From: Argopecten irradians
Lineage: Eukaryota > Mollusca > Bivalvia > Pectinida > Pectinidae
DNA: 64,000 bases
Direction of reading: 5' to 3'
NCBI RefSeq assembly: GCF_041381155.1
Contig: NC_091138.1
Span: forward strand, 34,031,604-34,095,603
Below the pieces are notes generated by a model. The model did no database searches and was not told the origin of the DNA. It saw nothing but the letters and a program-made list of their open reading frames with translations. Below, in pieces: positions 13,901-34,500 of this stretch (positions are counted from its first letter, which is position 1; each line of letters starts with the position of its first letter). The translations under genes were made by a program, and so were the position numbers.

Positions 13901-16308
13901 CAGATTTATAATTAGTACTTTGCAACTGCCCCACTTCGATTTCAAAAGATGGGTGGCCTGAGGTTAAATGTTAATTGACATGTCTTAACCACTCTACCAC
14001 CACAGCCCTGTCCTAGCTATAAATAATCTTTATTGACAGTCAAAATTAATTATCACAGTAATTTTAATAGTAAAATTATATGCTATAGGCTTAATAATGG
14101 GAGTATGGGATTTTTGCATGGTTACTAAAAATATTATTTCTTTAAGAGGGAATTGACCAAGGATGTTATTATCAATATATTGTCATTGAAAAAAACATGC
14201 AGAAAAAGCAACCACTTCCATGATGCATTAATGCATCATCAGAACTTAAAAAGTTAAAAACTTTTGACAATTAAGTGTCTATCAAACGTCCAAAATACAT
14301 TTATAATGTTTCACAAGAAATTCAAAATAAAAATTAAGCCAGAGTAAACTCTGCAGATCAATAATAGTGTAATTCTCATTACTCCTTGTTCGGGACAGCT
14401 AGTAGGTATCCCTAGCTGCGACAGCATTCAGTGGAGCACAACAGACCGTGTTAGTTTTATTGTGTAGCGGTAAAACCAGTTCTCTGCCAGACAGCAGTTA
14501 AATGAGGACAAAGCTCTCACAGGTACTCCATGCTTATATATTTGTATTCCCGAAAGATGCGTAACTTGCAAGAAATACTTTTTATACAGATAATGCATAC
14601 CATGAGGGTTTGTGTATATTAATTTCACCCGGCATTACAAAAGTGTATCACATATTTGAAAATTTATGCAATGTCTTGTAGAGTTCCCCAACCAGAATAT
14701 TTGAACTTGGATCTCCAGGGCGTTAGAATTGTACCTGCTGCCCCTATTGCATGATCGTAAAAGGCGACTAAATTTAGGATCTTATCTTTTCTATTCTTCC
14801 TAACTGACTTTATCCTTCCTAATGCCTCCTTTGGCACCGCCTCACTTTTGGCCTTGAGTTGAGCGTTCGCCCCTGTGAGGAAGGCTCTGGGTTCTGTCCC
14901 CTGGCCGAGACACACCAAAGTCTGTAAAAGTGGTAGTTTCTGCTCCTGCTTAGCGCTCAGCATAAAGGGAGTGGGACGACTGGTTCGCCCGTTGTCAGTA
15001 TAATGTGACCGGGTGGGGTGTGTTGCTTGGTGTCTTCGGCGGCATGCTTCAGTGATATAGCACTATAAAAAGGGCAACAGTTCCACTATACAAGAAGACA
15101 CAACATGAATATACCGCAGTCTCCCAAAACACGCACCTCGCACAACATACACGCAACACATCGCATACATGGGAGGCCGTCCTTACATGACCATAGCTGT
15201 TAATAGGACGTTAATTAATCAAACAAACAAACAAACAAAATCCCCAGCCAGAATTTGAACTTGGATCTCCAGAGTGTTAATCAAATATGGCTCTACAAAC
15301 TAAACTAAAGAAGTGTAACAGGAGAGGAGAAAATGTAGCGGCCAGACCGGGATTCGAACCCGGGACCCTCAGAATACTAGCCGAGTGCTCTACCGACTGA
15401 GCTACCTGGTCACCGATGATCGACCCAGTCCAATCCCGCTAAAGAAAGAATATATCCCAGCATCTAAATGATCAGGGGAAAATATACACATACGTGTATG
15501 TATAACACTAATGACTCTTGTAAAAGGATTAGAAAAAAATGTAGTAGCCAAATCAGGATTTGAGCCCAGGACCTCTGAACATTAACCGAATGCTCTATCG
15601 ACTGAGCTACATGGTCACCTATGATCGACTCAATCCAATCAAGGATTTGAACCCGGACCACTAGCCAAATGCTCAATCGCTGAACTACCTGGTCCCTGAT
15701 GATCAATCCATTCCAATACTGCTACATTCCTCCCTCCTTTTTCAATGTCTTTGCACTCAAAGACATACGAGACCCTTATACCACCACCGTGGTAACAGGA
15801 GAGGAGAAAAATTGGCAGCCAGGAGAGGAGAAAAATTGGCAGCCAGACTAGGATTTGAACCTGGGACCTCCAAACACTAGCCAAATGCTTTTTCGACCAA
15901 GCTATATAGCTACCTGGTCATGATCATTGATGATTGAACCAGTCCAATTCCACTACACTCTTTTATTTACAGCTGCAACAGTATTATGATATTGTTATCT
16001 TATCTATAATATTTTATTTATTTATACAAATGTTTTATTAATTATTTACCTGAATTTTTTATATGATTATTATCTATCTATATTATTCATACCGTCACTG
16101 TTTGAAAGTTACATTACAAAATGAATCTTATACATTCAAACTTTTTATTTAGATAATGGCATAGAAATTGGTTCCAAGAAATGCTACAGTAGCCAAGTCT
16201 TACATCCAGCCAGATGATGATAATTTACAATATACACAAACCTTGGTCTTGGTTCCATCCTGCATAAAGCAACCCATTGCCGTATTGGTTATCTCCAACC
16301 AAATTCAT
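7931..16308 (-). CDS. WDR45B: WIPI3 / WDR45B, PROPPIN-family autophagy protein (10 exons)
   Basis: Exons in transcript order: 16308-16242, 13720-13646, 13285-13193, 12794-12707, 12238-12144, 10839-10649, 9510-9425, 9194-9093, 8622-8501, 8037-7931. All junctions are GT-AG and phases join to 341 residues (human WDR45B is 344). The protein starts [17 protein letters not shown] and ends MTDDRS. Family landmarks include [23 protein letters not shown] and NPKG. The phosphoinositide-binding LRRG motif (residues 221-224) lies in exon 7. Members are seven-bladed WD40 propellers that bind PI3P and PI(3,5)P2 on autophagic membranes. WIPI4/WDR45 lacks the PKYPPNK form, so WIPI3 fits better. Oddities: a 12-copy tandem array of the exon 6 donor region fills much of intron 6, and a 90-bp duplication covers the exon 9 acceptor. 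The start codon shown is the only ATG that gives the family N-terminus. Confidence 0.95.
8569..8748. repeat. 90-bp tandem duplication across the WIPI3 exon 9 acceptor
   Basis: Two near-identical 90-bp copies (8569-8658 and 8659-8748) each hold, on the minus strand, about 36 bp of intron 8, the TATTACAG acceptor and the first 54 or so bases of exon 9. They differ at only about one position, so the event is recent. The copy next to the full exon (acceptor at 8623-8624) must be used. Starting from the outer acceptor (8713-8714) and reading on meets a TGA soon after the copied exon part. Confidence 0.9.
9879..9965. mobile_element. Half copy of foldback MITE family A
   Basis: One arm only: ATTACAGAGTTACATCCC then GTGGGTAGG and a TATGACATCA motif, matching the left arm of the 4942-5140 element. 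It lies in WIPI3 intron 6, next to the junction array. Confidence 0.55.
10022..10705 (-). repeat. 57-bp tandem array of the WIPI3 exon 6 donor junction (about 12 copies)
   Basis: On the minus strand each unit is about 52 bp of the exon 6 end followed by about 5 bp of its donor. Translated, the unit reads [19 protein letters not shown], 19 residues, against the true exon end [18 protein letters not shown]. The true donor at 10648-10647 is GTAAGT. Almost all other copies carry GTAGGT at the same place, and one copy (near 10480) has lost the GT. Each unit also contains TTACAG just before GGTAC, an acceptor-like site that splits it into a 27-nt and a 30-nt part. Because the unit is a multiple of three, read-through stays in frame until a TAA in the third copy. 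Open frames on the plus strand here are shadows of the repeat. Confidence 0.9.
11652..11981. mobile_element. Foldback element, family B, larger copy
   Basis: The left end carries an AGGGATACTATCACTG-like arm and the right end CTGTGATAGTAACCCCTGG, an imperfect inverse. Internal sequence shares ATGTCATTGCAAAACTGAAG and TCCTTTGATGT with the shorter element at 29615-29760. It sits in WIPI3 intron 5. Confidence 0.55.
12399..12527. mobile_element. Short palindromic MITE
   Basis: The ends are CAGAGTTACTTCCC and GGGGAAGTAACTCTG, inverted repeats about 15-25 bp long around a 75-bp unique centre. It lies in WIPI3 intron 4. The terminal motif recalls family A but the interior is different. Confidence 0.6.
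14717..15240 (+). mobile_element. SINE-like dispersed repeat with (CAAA)n tail
   Basis: Begins near GGGCGTTAGAATTGTACC and ends in an AATCAAACAAACAAAC tail, as expected of a retroposed element. It contains GTAAAAGGCGACTAAATTT, CTCTGGGTTCTGTCCCCTGG and GACGACTGGTTCGCCCG, all shared with a partial copy at 30944-31237. No long open frame. It lies in WIPI3 intron 1. A LINE 3' end is an alternative. Confidence 0.6.
15333..15957 (-). repeat. Cluster of four tRNA-derived SINE units
   Basis: On the minus strand the best copy (about 15430-15333) reads like a tRNA: GGTAGCTCAGTCGGTAGAGC is an A-box and GGTTCGAATCC a B-box. The acceptor stem has one mismatch and the anticodon loop is eight bases rather than seven, so it is not a normal tRNA. 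More decayed copies follow at about 15540-15640, 15640-15725 and 15830-15957. All share the leader motif TGGACTGGGTCGATC or a variant. They lie in WIPI3 intron 1. A fifth copy is at 58217-58330. Confidence 0.75.
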
Positions 16309-16663
16309 CGTTTTGTTTGGAATTTACGACAACATCGATAAAATGTTTAAGTTATGTCAATGCCTATTTATAATTTACGGAAATGAAAATTCGTCAACAA
16401 ATCACACACCCCCAACGCAAAGCTTCAGAGTGCATTATCAGTCAAACGCAGAAATGACCATGATGTTTGCAAGGTGAAGGCCTAATATGTAGTCTCAAAG
16501 CAAAAGTATATAGTATTATTTAGAATATAATTTATCTAGGTATCTGATCACATCTTATTTTTTAGTAAAGTTACATTGTTTTCTAACAGTAAAAATAAAT
16601 ACAAAATATTTATAATCATATAAGAGGAATGGGATACTTCCTTTATAGATTACGTCAGCAAAG
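16309..16663. promoter_or_regulatory. Divergent WIPI3 / ECHS1 promoter region
   Basis: The start codons of WIPI3 (16308, minus) and ECHS1 (16664, plus) are 355 bp apart and transcribed away from each other, so both 5' UTRs and core promoters must share this stretch unless an upstream non-coding exon exists. I see no convincing TATA box. The DNA is AT-rich in the middle. Confidence 0.6.
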
Positions 16664-26446
<9,783 letters not shown>

Positions 26447-27340
26447 TTCTGTTGCTCACTGTGGAAGCGTATTGGAAACGAAAACAAATATTTTTTACCA
26501 ACTTGATCAACTTAATCAGTCGGTATTAACTGGAATTATATAACTGTATAAATTGGAGCTTATAAACTTGCAATAGACATTCTTAAGTAGTCAGTTAGAA
26601 CGCTGTAATTTGCTGAAAAGTACACCAGGGTAATATTTGAGAAGAAGAGGAATTCAGCATTTAGAATTAAGTACAGTTTATTTGTGAATAACTGAAATGA
26701 AAGCTCACCAGATTTTGTGAATAGAGAAACTATATGAATACTGAACATTTGTTTCAGAAATTGATGTTCACATTTCACAGTGACTGGTAATCAGTCATTT
26801 CTATTTTCATTTTGTCAGCAAGTTCGATAAAGATAAAATGCCAAGATTAAAAAATGTCCCTGCTTATGCCACTGTATTTTAATTCCAGTAGATTTCTTAC
26901 TTTGAAATGAGAATGATGTATGTATTGATGATGAATTAATGTTTAAAAGTTTTGTATTGTGTGATTGAGGTCAGGCTTTGTTAATGCTGAGCATTATTGA
27001 AGCACACATATAGCTAATTAGTGCTCATACATGTAATGTGATATTGAACTGTATCTATGTATGTAGAATTACATTGTATAGATCCTGCAAATTGATTAAA
27101 AATCATGATTTTTTGTCATTGTTGAGTACTTATTTTTGTTCTTCCCAGAAGAAGCAAGAGGACTTATTTCATTGAGGTTTTACGCGATTCTTTCATTAGT
27201 GGGTCAGAAATATACCATTCACAGCTATCATGTATGCCTCACACCACCATAATTCCCAGTACTTAATTCTAAATAATCTCATCTAATATGCTATGTGTAA
27301 CACAAATATTTTATTGACAGAAATTTTACCATTGGTTGTT
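26447..27340 (+). other. ECHS1 3' UTR and downstream flank
   Basis: Directly follows the ECHS1 stop codon. The DNA is AT-rich without exons. ATTAAA near 27095 is a possible polyadenylation signal, but no canonical AATAAA with a clear downstream element was found. Confidence 0.4.
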
Positions 27341-27342
27341 GG

Positions 27343-28365
27343 TGGTTTTAGTACAAAGACATCCATTGGTTGTTGGTGGTTTTAGTACAAAGACATCCAT
27401 TGGTTGTTGGTGGTTTTAGTACAAAGACATCCATTGGTTGTTGGTGGTTTTAGTACAAAGACGTCCATTGGTTGTTGATGGTTTTAATACGGAGACATCC
27501 ATTGGTTGTTACGGGTTAAGTACAAAGACATTTATTGGTTGTTGGCGGTTTTAGTACAAAGACATTCATTGGTTGTTGGGGGTTTTAGAACAAAGACATC
27601 CATTGGTTGTTAGGGGTTTTAGTACAAAGACATCCATTATATATTGGTGGTTCAAATCAAAGTCATCCATTGGTTGTTGGTGGTTTTAGTACAAAGACAT
27701 CCATTGGTTGTTGGTGGTTTTAGTACAAAGACATCCATTGGTTGTTGGTGGTTTTAGTACAAAGACATCCATTGGTTGTTGGTGGTTTTAGTACAAAGAC
27801 ATCCATTGGTTGTTGGTGGTTTTAGTACAAAGACATTCATTGGTTGTTGGTGGTTTTAGTACAAAGACATCCATAGGCTGTCAAAAGTTTTAGTACAAAG
27901 GTATTCATTGGTTGTTGGTGGTTTTAGTACAAAGACATCCATTGGATGTCAAAAGTTTTAGTACAAAGGTATTCATTGGATGTTTGTGGTTTTAGTACAA
28001 AGACACACATTGGTTGTCAATGGTTTTAGTACAAAGACATCCATAGGCTGTCAATGGTTTTAGTACAAAGACATCCATTGGTTGTCAATGGTTTTAGTAC
28101 AAAGACATCCATAGGCTGTCGACGGTATTAGTACAAAGGTATTCATTGGTTGTTGGTGGTTTAAGTACAAAGACATCCATTGGTTGTTGGTAGTTTTAGT
28201 ACAAAGACATCCATTGGTTGTTGGTGGTTTAAGTACAAAGACATCCATTGGTTATTGGTAGTTTTAGTACAAAGACATCCATATGCTGGCAATGGTTTTT
28301 AGTACAAAGACATCCATTGGATGTTGATGGTCTTAGTACAAAGACTTCCATCGGTTGTTATCAGT
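27343..28365 (+). repeat. 34-bp minisatellite, about 30 copies
   Basis: The unit is about 34 bp with core CATTGGTTGTTGGTGGTTTT then AGTACAAAGACAT. Copies from about 27345 to 27470 and 27660 to 27860 are nearly identical. Elsewhere variants such as TAGGCTGTCAATGG replace the middle. Each unit holds a TTTTAG that looks like an acceptor, but no exon adjoins the array. Minus-strand open frames here are repeat translations. Confidence 0.9.
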
Positions 28366-28559
28366 TTTGGATGAGTGGAATCTTTGTCCTCCTAATTATT
28401 TGAAATGATAGTTTTCAGGTCAGTTGCAATTGCATTGCTGTCATCATGCAAAGTTTTCTATTGGTGTAATTCCTGGTCGCAAATCCAGTTGGGATGAGAT
28501 TCAAACTGGTTGATTTTGGTGGTTGGAGGACCCAAGACTGATGAGGTATGTTCTAGTGA

Positions 28560-29270
28560 TATCTATTTCACATCCCCCGTGTTACATTGGAGGAATCCAA
28601 TGGTTCTATTTGCCTCAGAAGCAACCATGTCAATATTTGTGTGCTGATTGTCACTCCACAGGCGTTTGGCTCTATAGGCATTTTCTCTCTATATATACAC
28701 ACTGTATGTAATACTGTGACACAGTATTACATATATATATAGAGAAAATATCTATAGAGCCAATCGCCTGTGGTCACTCCCAAGTACTTACTGGACTTCC
28801 TCTAGAACACTACCGTGGAAGTTGTAATTGGTCTGAACTGGTTTCCTCTTCTGGGTAATGCTCAACACTACACATTTGTCTGTGTTGAAAACCATGTGCC
28901 AGTCCTTTGCCGAACGTTCTAGGGATAACAGGACCTGCTGGAGCAATCTGCCCTGGACTTGGATGTCTCAATATAGGAGGCTGTCATGTGAGAAAATCTT
29001 GCATTTGGAACATGTCGTCAGACGTCTCCGGAAGGTCGTTTATGAAGTCTGGGAACAGCAGAGGTCCAAGAACTGCCCCTTGTGGTACAACAGATGTTAC
29101 GGGTGTTGTTGTTGATGTATTGCAGTCGAGTAGTACCTATGTTCACATCCTTAGGAAGTACTCAGTGCAATCGTTTGTCTCTTATCATAGAATGTTATCC
29201 TGTAAAGTAAGCGTCCATGGGGTATACTGTTGGTTAAAAAATTGTGCCAGGTCCCTGTTGTTTTACAGAT
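28560..29270 (-). pseudogene. LINE reverse-transcriptase fragment (dead)
   Basis: On the minus strand, pieces in more than one frame match non-LTR reverse transcriptase. From about 29110 to 28985 reads VPQGAVLGPLLF then INDLP, the conserved block after the FADD region in LINE polymerases. From about 28925 to 28780 reads WHMVFNTDKCVVLSITQKRK and later VLGVT, the palm and thumb block. The frame shifts and has stops, and only part of the polymerase is present. A foldback element is inserted at 28658-28772. The style recalls Jockey/CR1-type LINEs, but the clade is uncertain. Confidence 0.75.
28658..28772. mobile_element. Near-perfect foldback element inserted in the LINE fragment
   Basis: About 115 bp formed almost wholly of two arms, ACAGGCGTTTGGCTCTATAG on the left and CTATAGAGCCAATCGCCTGT on the right, meeting at an ATACTGTG/CACAGTAT centre. 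GTCACTC(C) occurs on both sides (28650-28657 and 28773-28780), a 7-8 bp target duplication. It interrupts the VLGVT block of the reverse transcriptase. Confidence 0.8.
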
Positions 29271-29614
29271 AAGTGCGAGGTATATATATAATGTAATTGA
29301 TATTAGACCCGTTGGTTCATGCATTCAAAACAAAAAAGTTTTGTTTGTATTCGGCTGGAATATAGTGTCGTATACTGTCGACAAATCTGTCACAATAAAT
29401 ACTGTCGCATACTTTTTATATTTCCTGTTAGCCATGTCATCGAGATCTGCGCATTAATTACAGTATAATATAGACCTACCAGAGTCTCTATAGACCATTT
29501 TAGACGTTTGTGTGTCTAGACAAAAATCCTACTCCTGTTATGTAACGTGTAGTATGAGTTTTACCTATTTGTTTTTAATTTATCCTTAAAACCTCTAAAA
29601 ATGGTCTATTACAT

Positions 29615-29760
29615 CCTCGCTACTCTAGGGGTTACTGTCACTGTCGTTATATTCTCCTTGGAATATGTCATAGCAAAACTGAAGGCAACAGAAGGCATAA
29701 GTAATTTGATCCTTTGATGTGGATATAACGTCAGTGACAGTAACCCCTGGAGTATCGAGG
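29615..29760. mobile_element. Foldback element, family B, short copy
   Basis: Ends in CTAGGGGTTACTGTCACTG and CAGTGACAGTAACCCCTGG, perfect inverses for most of their length, with outer parts CCTCGCTACT and AGTATCGAGG also paired. The centre contains ATGTCATAGCAAAACTGAAG and TCCTTTGATGT, shared with 11652-11981. Confidence 0.75.
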
Positions 29761-30179
29761 ACGGGTTTATAGATACTTCGGTTGGTCCAAAAACGTCAAC
29801 TGTTGTAATAATTCTCAGATCTGTGTGACCCAGTTATGTACATTTGACGGTCATATAAGTGAGATTCGTACGTCTAACCCTATCAAAACTGTATTGATGC
29901 TCATCTGAGAGCTGGCATGGGAAAGAGATCATCTGTTCTCGACACTAAATAAGTGTAAGTCGGAAGGGTTCTGACTATCTGACAAGCTAAAAGATTGCGC
30001 TAAGAATTTTAACTTCACTAACTAGCACACATAGAAAATTCTTTGGAAAACTCTGGGGTACTTTTAAGGAGAAAGTTAAAGTTCTTACTTCTTCATTCAG
30101 AGGACCACTTAATTATATATATAAGTAATTAGGTCCTGCGAGAAATAAAATTACCTTCAATGGATATATTGGTTGTAAA

Positions 30180-30910
30180 ATCTATCTTAACCGCCATATC
30201 TGTGAAAAGACTCTCTGTACCACAGTTATTGAGAAGAAGTTGTATTTGAATGAAAAAGTGTATGAACGACACGGCGCACGAAGTACGATCACTATCGGGC
30301 AATGATGATTTAGGAACATTTGCCCTTTATCATGTCACCTAGACCTCTTAGATATTCGCAGTGAGCAAGAAGTCGTTTTAAAAGATTTATGTCTTATTTG
30401 ACTCATGTGACCATGAAGATAGTCCAAGGGTCATTTATTTTGAACAACGGTAGGCGTTTAAGTTCGTTTAAGCATCATTCTACAGTCCCAATATCAGATT
30501 CCTATGCCTCTTAGTTTATTCAAGTCGTTTAAAGGTTTTTAGCCTATTTGACCCTTGTAACCTTAAATGAACTTGGTAGTCTTTCATGCCAGCATACTAC
30601 AGGCCTTATATCAGGTATCTAGGTATCTTAGTTATTCACAAGAAATCGCTTAAAGATTTAGCCTTTTTGAATTATGTGACTTTGAACGAAGGTCAAGGTA
30701 ATTCATTGCCGCAAACTTGGTGGTTCATCATTCCAGCATTCTACATGCCTAATATCAGTTTCTTGGGCCTTTCGGATATTGAGAAGAAGTCGTTTCAATG
30801 AAAAGTTTATACGAAAGACGAAATGCGAACAGCGCACGACAATGGACAAAGCATGGTGACTATAGGTCATCCTGACCCTTCGGGTTAGATGACCTGATGA
30901 CATTAAAATG
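30180..30910 (+). repeat. Dispersed repeat with two related halves
   Basis: TATTGAGAAGAAGTTGTATT then GAATGAAAAAGTGTATGAACG near 30215 resembles TATTGAGAAGAAGTCGTTTC then AATGAAAAGTTTATACGAA near 30778. In between, phrases such as GACTCATGTGACCATGAAG and GAATTATGTGACTTTGAACG repeat with variation. No coding content. The element class is not clear. Confidence 0.5.
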
Positions 30911-30943
30911 CACTAACGATAAAAACGCGGTCCTGCAGGTAGA

Positions 30944-31237
30944 GCGTTAAAATTGTTCCTACTGCCCCTAGTGCAAAATCGTAAAAGGCGACTAAATTTA
31001 GGATCGTATCATAGCATCTCTTCTTCCTAACTTAAATTATCTATACTTCCTAACGTCTTCCTTGACACCGCCTCGCGTTTGGCCTTAGGTCGAGAGCTCG
31101 CCCCTGTGAGGTAGGCTCTGGGTTCTGTCACCTGGCCGAGACACACGTTACACCCTGCTTAGCGCTCAGCATTAAAGGAGTAGGACGACTGGTTCGCCTG
31201 TTGTCAGTATAATGTGACTGGGTGGGAATGTGTTGCT
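30944..31237 (+). mobile_element. Partial copy of the SINE-like repeat at 14717-15240
   Basis: Shares GTAAAAGGCGACTAAATTTA, CGCCCCTGTGAGGTAGGCTC, GACGACTGGTTCGCC and CAGTATAATGTGAC with the fuller copy. It stops near TGTGTTGCTT, where the TTCTAGAA block starts, and has no tail. Confidence 0.65.
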
Positions 31238-31249
31238 TATACCACTGCA

Positions 31250-31562
31250 AGGATTTCTAGAACAGTTATAGAACTGCTCCAGAAGTTCTAGAACTGTTCT
31301 AGAATTATTCTGAAGGAATTATAGAATCTTTCTACAATGTTAAATGAGATTTTTCTAGAACGATGCTCTAGAACTGTTCTGGAAAAGTGTTCTATAATCT
31401 TTCTAGAATAATGTTCTAGAACAATTCTTGAACTATTCTTGAATTGAAAACTGGAGGAGTTCTACAGTTCTAGAAACTGTTCTAGAATTATTCTAAAGGA
31501 ATTCTACAATCGTTCTACAACGTTTTTCTAGAACGATTGTTTCTAGAAATATTCTAGACATT
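31250..31562. repeat. TTCTAGAA-rich palindromic repeat block
   Basis: Ten exact TTCTAGAA octamers lie in about 310 bp, joined by variants such as TTCTGGAA, TTCTTGAA and TTATAGAA with spacers like CTG, ATTA and CGATG. Each octamer has the TTCnnGAA form that heat-shock factor sites are built from. No nearby gene start is visible; the PDI start codon is 5 kb downstream. Confidence 0.8.
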
Positions 31563-34500
31563 GTTCCTATGGTTACTAAAGGAAAAAATGAGACATGTCG
31601 TCATATGTCTGATTGACGCTATCAAAAAAACCCATTTATGATCATGCAAAATTTATTAAACACACCCCTCCAGATACGATGGCAACAATGGTAGTAGTCC
31701 CTTTACAATGGTCAAGAGGTGTAAATATTATTACCTTAATGCATGCTACATTGTGTATTCATTAATATTTTCATAAACTGTCATGTTTATAACTTTTTCA
31801 AAAAGATAAGCAGAATTTCTGTAAAATATATTATAAACAAGGTTTTGCTTGTGAAATACGGAACTCTTTACAGATAATGCCGGAAAAATCTGACAGTGGT
31901 ACTCTACAGTACTTTGATTATTATGGAAAAAAACAGGGGTTACTAAAAAACGTAGCATATCCAGTGATTTTCCTCAACTTGAGTGTATGATGAAACGATG
32001 TTAACCTAAAATAAAATTTTAAATCACAAAATTTTAGGGTGTGCGAGCGTTTATTTATTCATGAAAAAATTGAAAACTTCAAAAAGTCGAAATCTTAATG
32101 TTGTCACCAATCATTAAAACCTACTTCAAGACAGAAAGTTTAAATTTACCTGTTATTACAAGTTAACATGTCAGAAAACAACTACACTGTGTATTTAGAT
32201 AAAATCTAAACAATAATGTAAGTAATTTATGATAAAAAGGATATAGTTTGCGGTGAACAAGCCCTTCGGTAAAAAACCAATAATACACAGAAATAGATAA
32301 AGACTTCATTATATTGCTATAGTGACGTGTGTTACTTACATGTGTGGAACGTAAAAGTTTGTTGACGAATCAGTGTAGACCACGATGGATATTTTACCTA
32401 CTAGTAATATTAATGTAAATTGTACCTCTAGGCTAAATGTATTAGGACCATGATTACTAAAAAGGTGATTAATGCAGTTTTGCTGGATGGTACTATTTAT
32501 GTCGATGGGGACATTTACTATTTTGACAGTTAAATTCACTATTTATATGTATGTCTAAAAAATTTAAACATTCTGTGTAATAAGAACTGAGGAAATTGGG
32601 TTAAACACAAGGTCTCAGGACTATGTTATAATCTCCATATGTTAGGAGATTGTCCTAGATTCTATAGAACTCTTTTGTACATTTAAAGGATTCCGATTAA
32701 CCCGATTACCAATCAAAATCCCCCTAAATATTGGAACAAGTCCAAATATTTACAGTCCATTTTCACTGGATTTTAGTCCCGTGTAATTAAATTGATAAAA
32801 AAAACACATGTCAAGATCCAGTGATGTGTATCGGAGTCGCTCGCAGTCCGAGACGCTTTGGTAGTTTAGACAAAAGATAGGTTTTTATGATATATCTATT
32901 TGTTATAGAAATTAAGCGATATATTTATTACAGTTTATTTTGGATTTTTTGGTTGGCTGCTTAAACTTAACTTCTACTATAAAAACCAGGGTTTATGCGA
33001 TATGTTGGGTGTGTGAACTGATTTCGTGTTTCAGGAGACTGCGGTATATTCATCTTGTGTACCTCCCCTTGTGTTGATATCCACACTCTACCCGGTCCAA
33101 GGGAGCCATGTACATTGTATAAGCCTAATGCATGTTGATCAAAGGTGCCAAATTTGATATTTATGTGGAAATTAATTGTAAACATTCTTACACTCTTGTA
33201 TTAATATAGATTGTCAAAATCCGTGATTATTTGCGACTATCGGCAAACAGTTTACAACTTGGCTTAGGGTTGTAATCCCCAGGGACAACATTCACAGCCT
33301 CCAGGTATACAAGTTCCTACTCACCAGCTGTGTACTATATACCACAGGGCTGACGTGGATGGTTAGAAACAATATCAATGACGTTTATCTACTACATTTT
33401 GTATATCCGCTACAGAATCCATAGATCTCGTCATCAGACGATCAGCTCGCTTATACTATAAGCGTATACAGTATACACATTTAAGATCTATATCAACTGT
33501 CCTTGTTCAAAGTAGGTTACATATATCAATATTTGCCTATTACTATTAATGAGTCAATATTCGATATTGCGCGTACGAGTATAAATGTATACGAGTCATT
33601 CAGGGTGACGTCTTATGTCCATTGTTCTTGTAATTAATTAACCACATTTTTGCATTTTTTTCATTTGTTAAAGAAACTATATATCTAATATAAGAATGAA
33701 AAACCTTTGTTTCATACATATATCGATAAATATCCGATGTTATGATGTTGTAGTATATTGTTGTATACATCTGAGACATGTATAATATAACACCTGTATC
33801 AAATCGCCATGATCCTTCCATTCTCAATACATCGATTAAACTTCTGAATACATCTATTCAATAACACCTTAAGCTTCACATCACCATATGTGAATCAGGT
33901 AACATAAGTGTGAATTTATTGGAGGCAACAGGTGCGCTGGGAAGCCTATAGCACAGCCTTCCTACTTGTAGTGGCTCTAGGTCTACGTATATCGTGTATA
34001 TTTCAATTCAATTCAATCCAATTTCACATCAAAATTGTTATCAAGAAAAGTCCATAAAAAACTGGCCATTTAGGTATAATACAGTCCCCTTAGCCACTGC
34101 ATCTCTTCCCTTAAGAAAAACTCTTGTATCAATGAATTTACTTATAGTTATTGATAACAAGCGGTAGGTGTACGTCGAGTATAATTAACTTCAAAATTGT
34201 TATCAAGAAAAGTCATTCCAAAACTGTCTACGTATAATCTCGAATGTCGTTCACAGGGTCATGGTACAAGAGTAGCTGCAATATTCTGATTACTTTATAA
34301 TTCGTCAGAAGTGTACAGCTTTTTAATACAACGGTAGCTGGGAAATGACACGTGTACAAGATCAACTGTTACATGATTGATACGTTTCGGTAGCACGCAT
34401 TGAGTTGATAAACGAGTTAATTAATTCAATGTATATATACACTGATAGAGATCCAGACCGGAAAATGACAGGCACCAATTAACACATTTACACTTTAGGT

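Noticed and set aside
15333-15430. Functional tRNA gene
   Set aside because: The A and B boxes are good, but the anticodon loop is eight bases, the acceptor stem has a mismatch, and related decayed units lie alongside. A SINE fits better.
27343-28365. CRISPR-like regular repeats
   Set aside because: Units are head to tail without unique spacers, in an animal genome; this is a minisatellite.
28858-29272. Plus-strand open frames of 85 and 121 residues
   Set aside because: They are antisense to the LINE reverse-transcriptase fragment, whose conserved blocks read on the minus strand.
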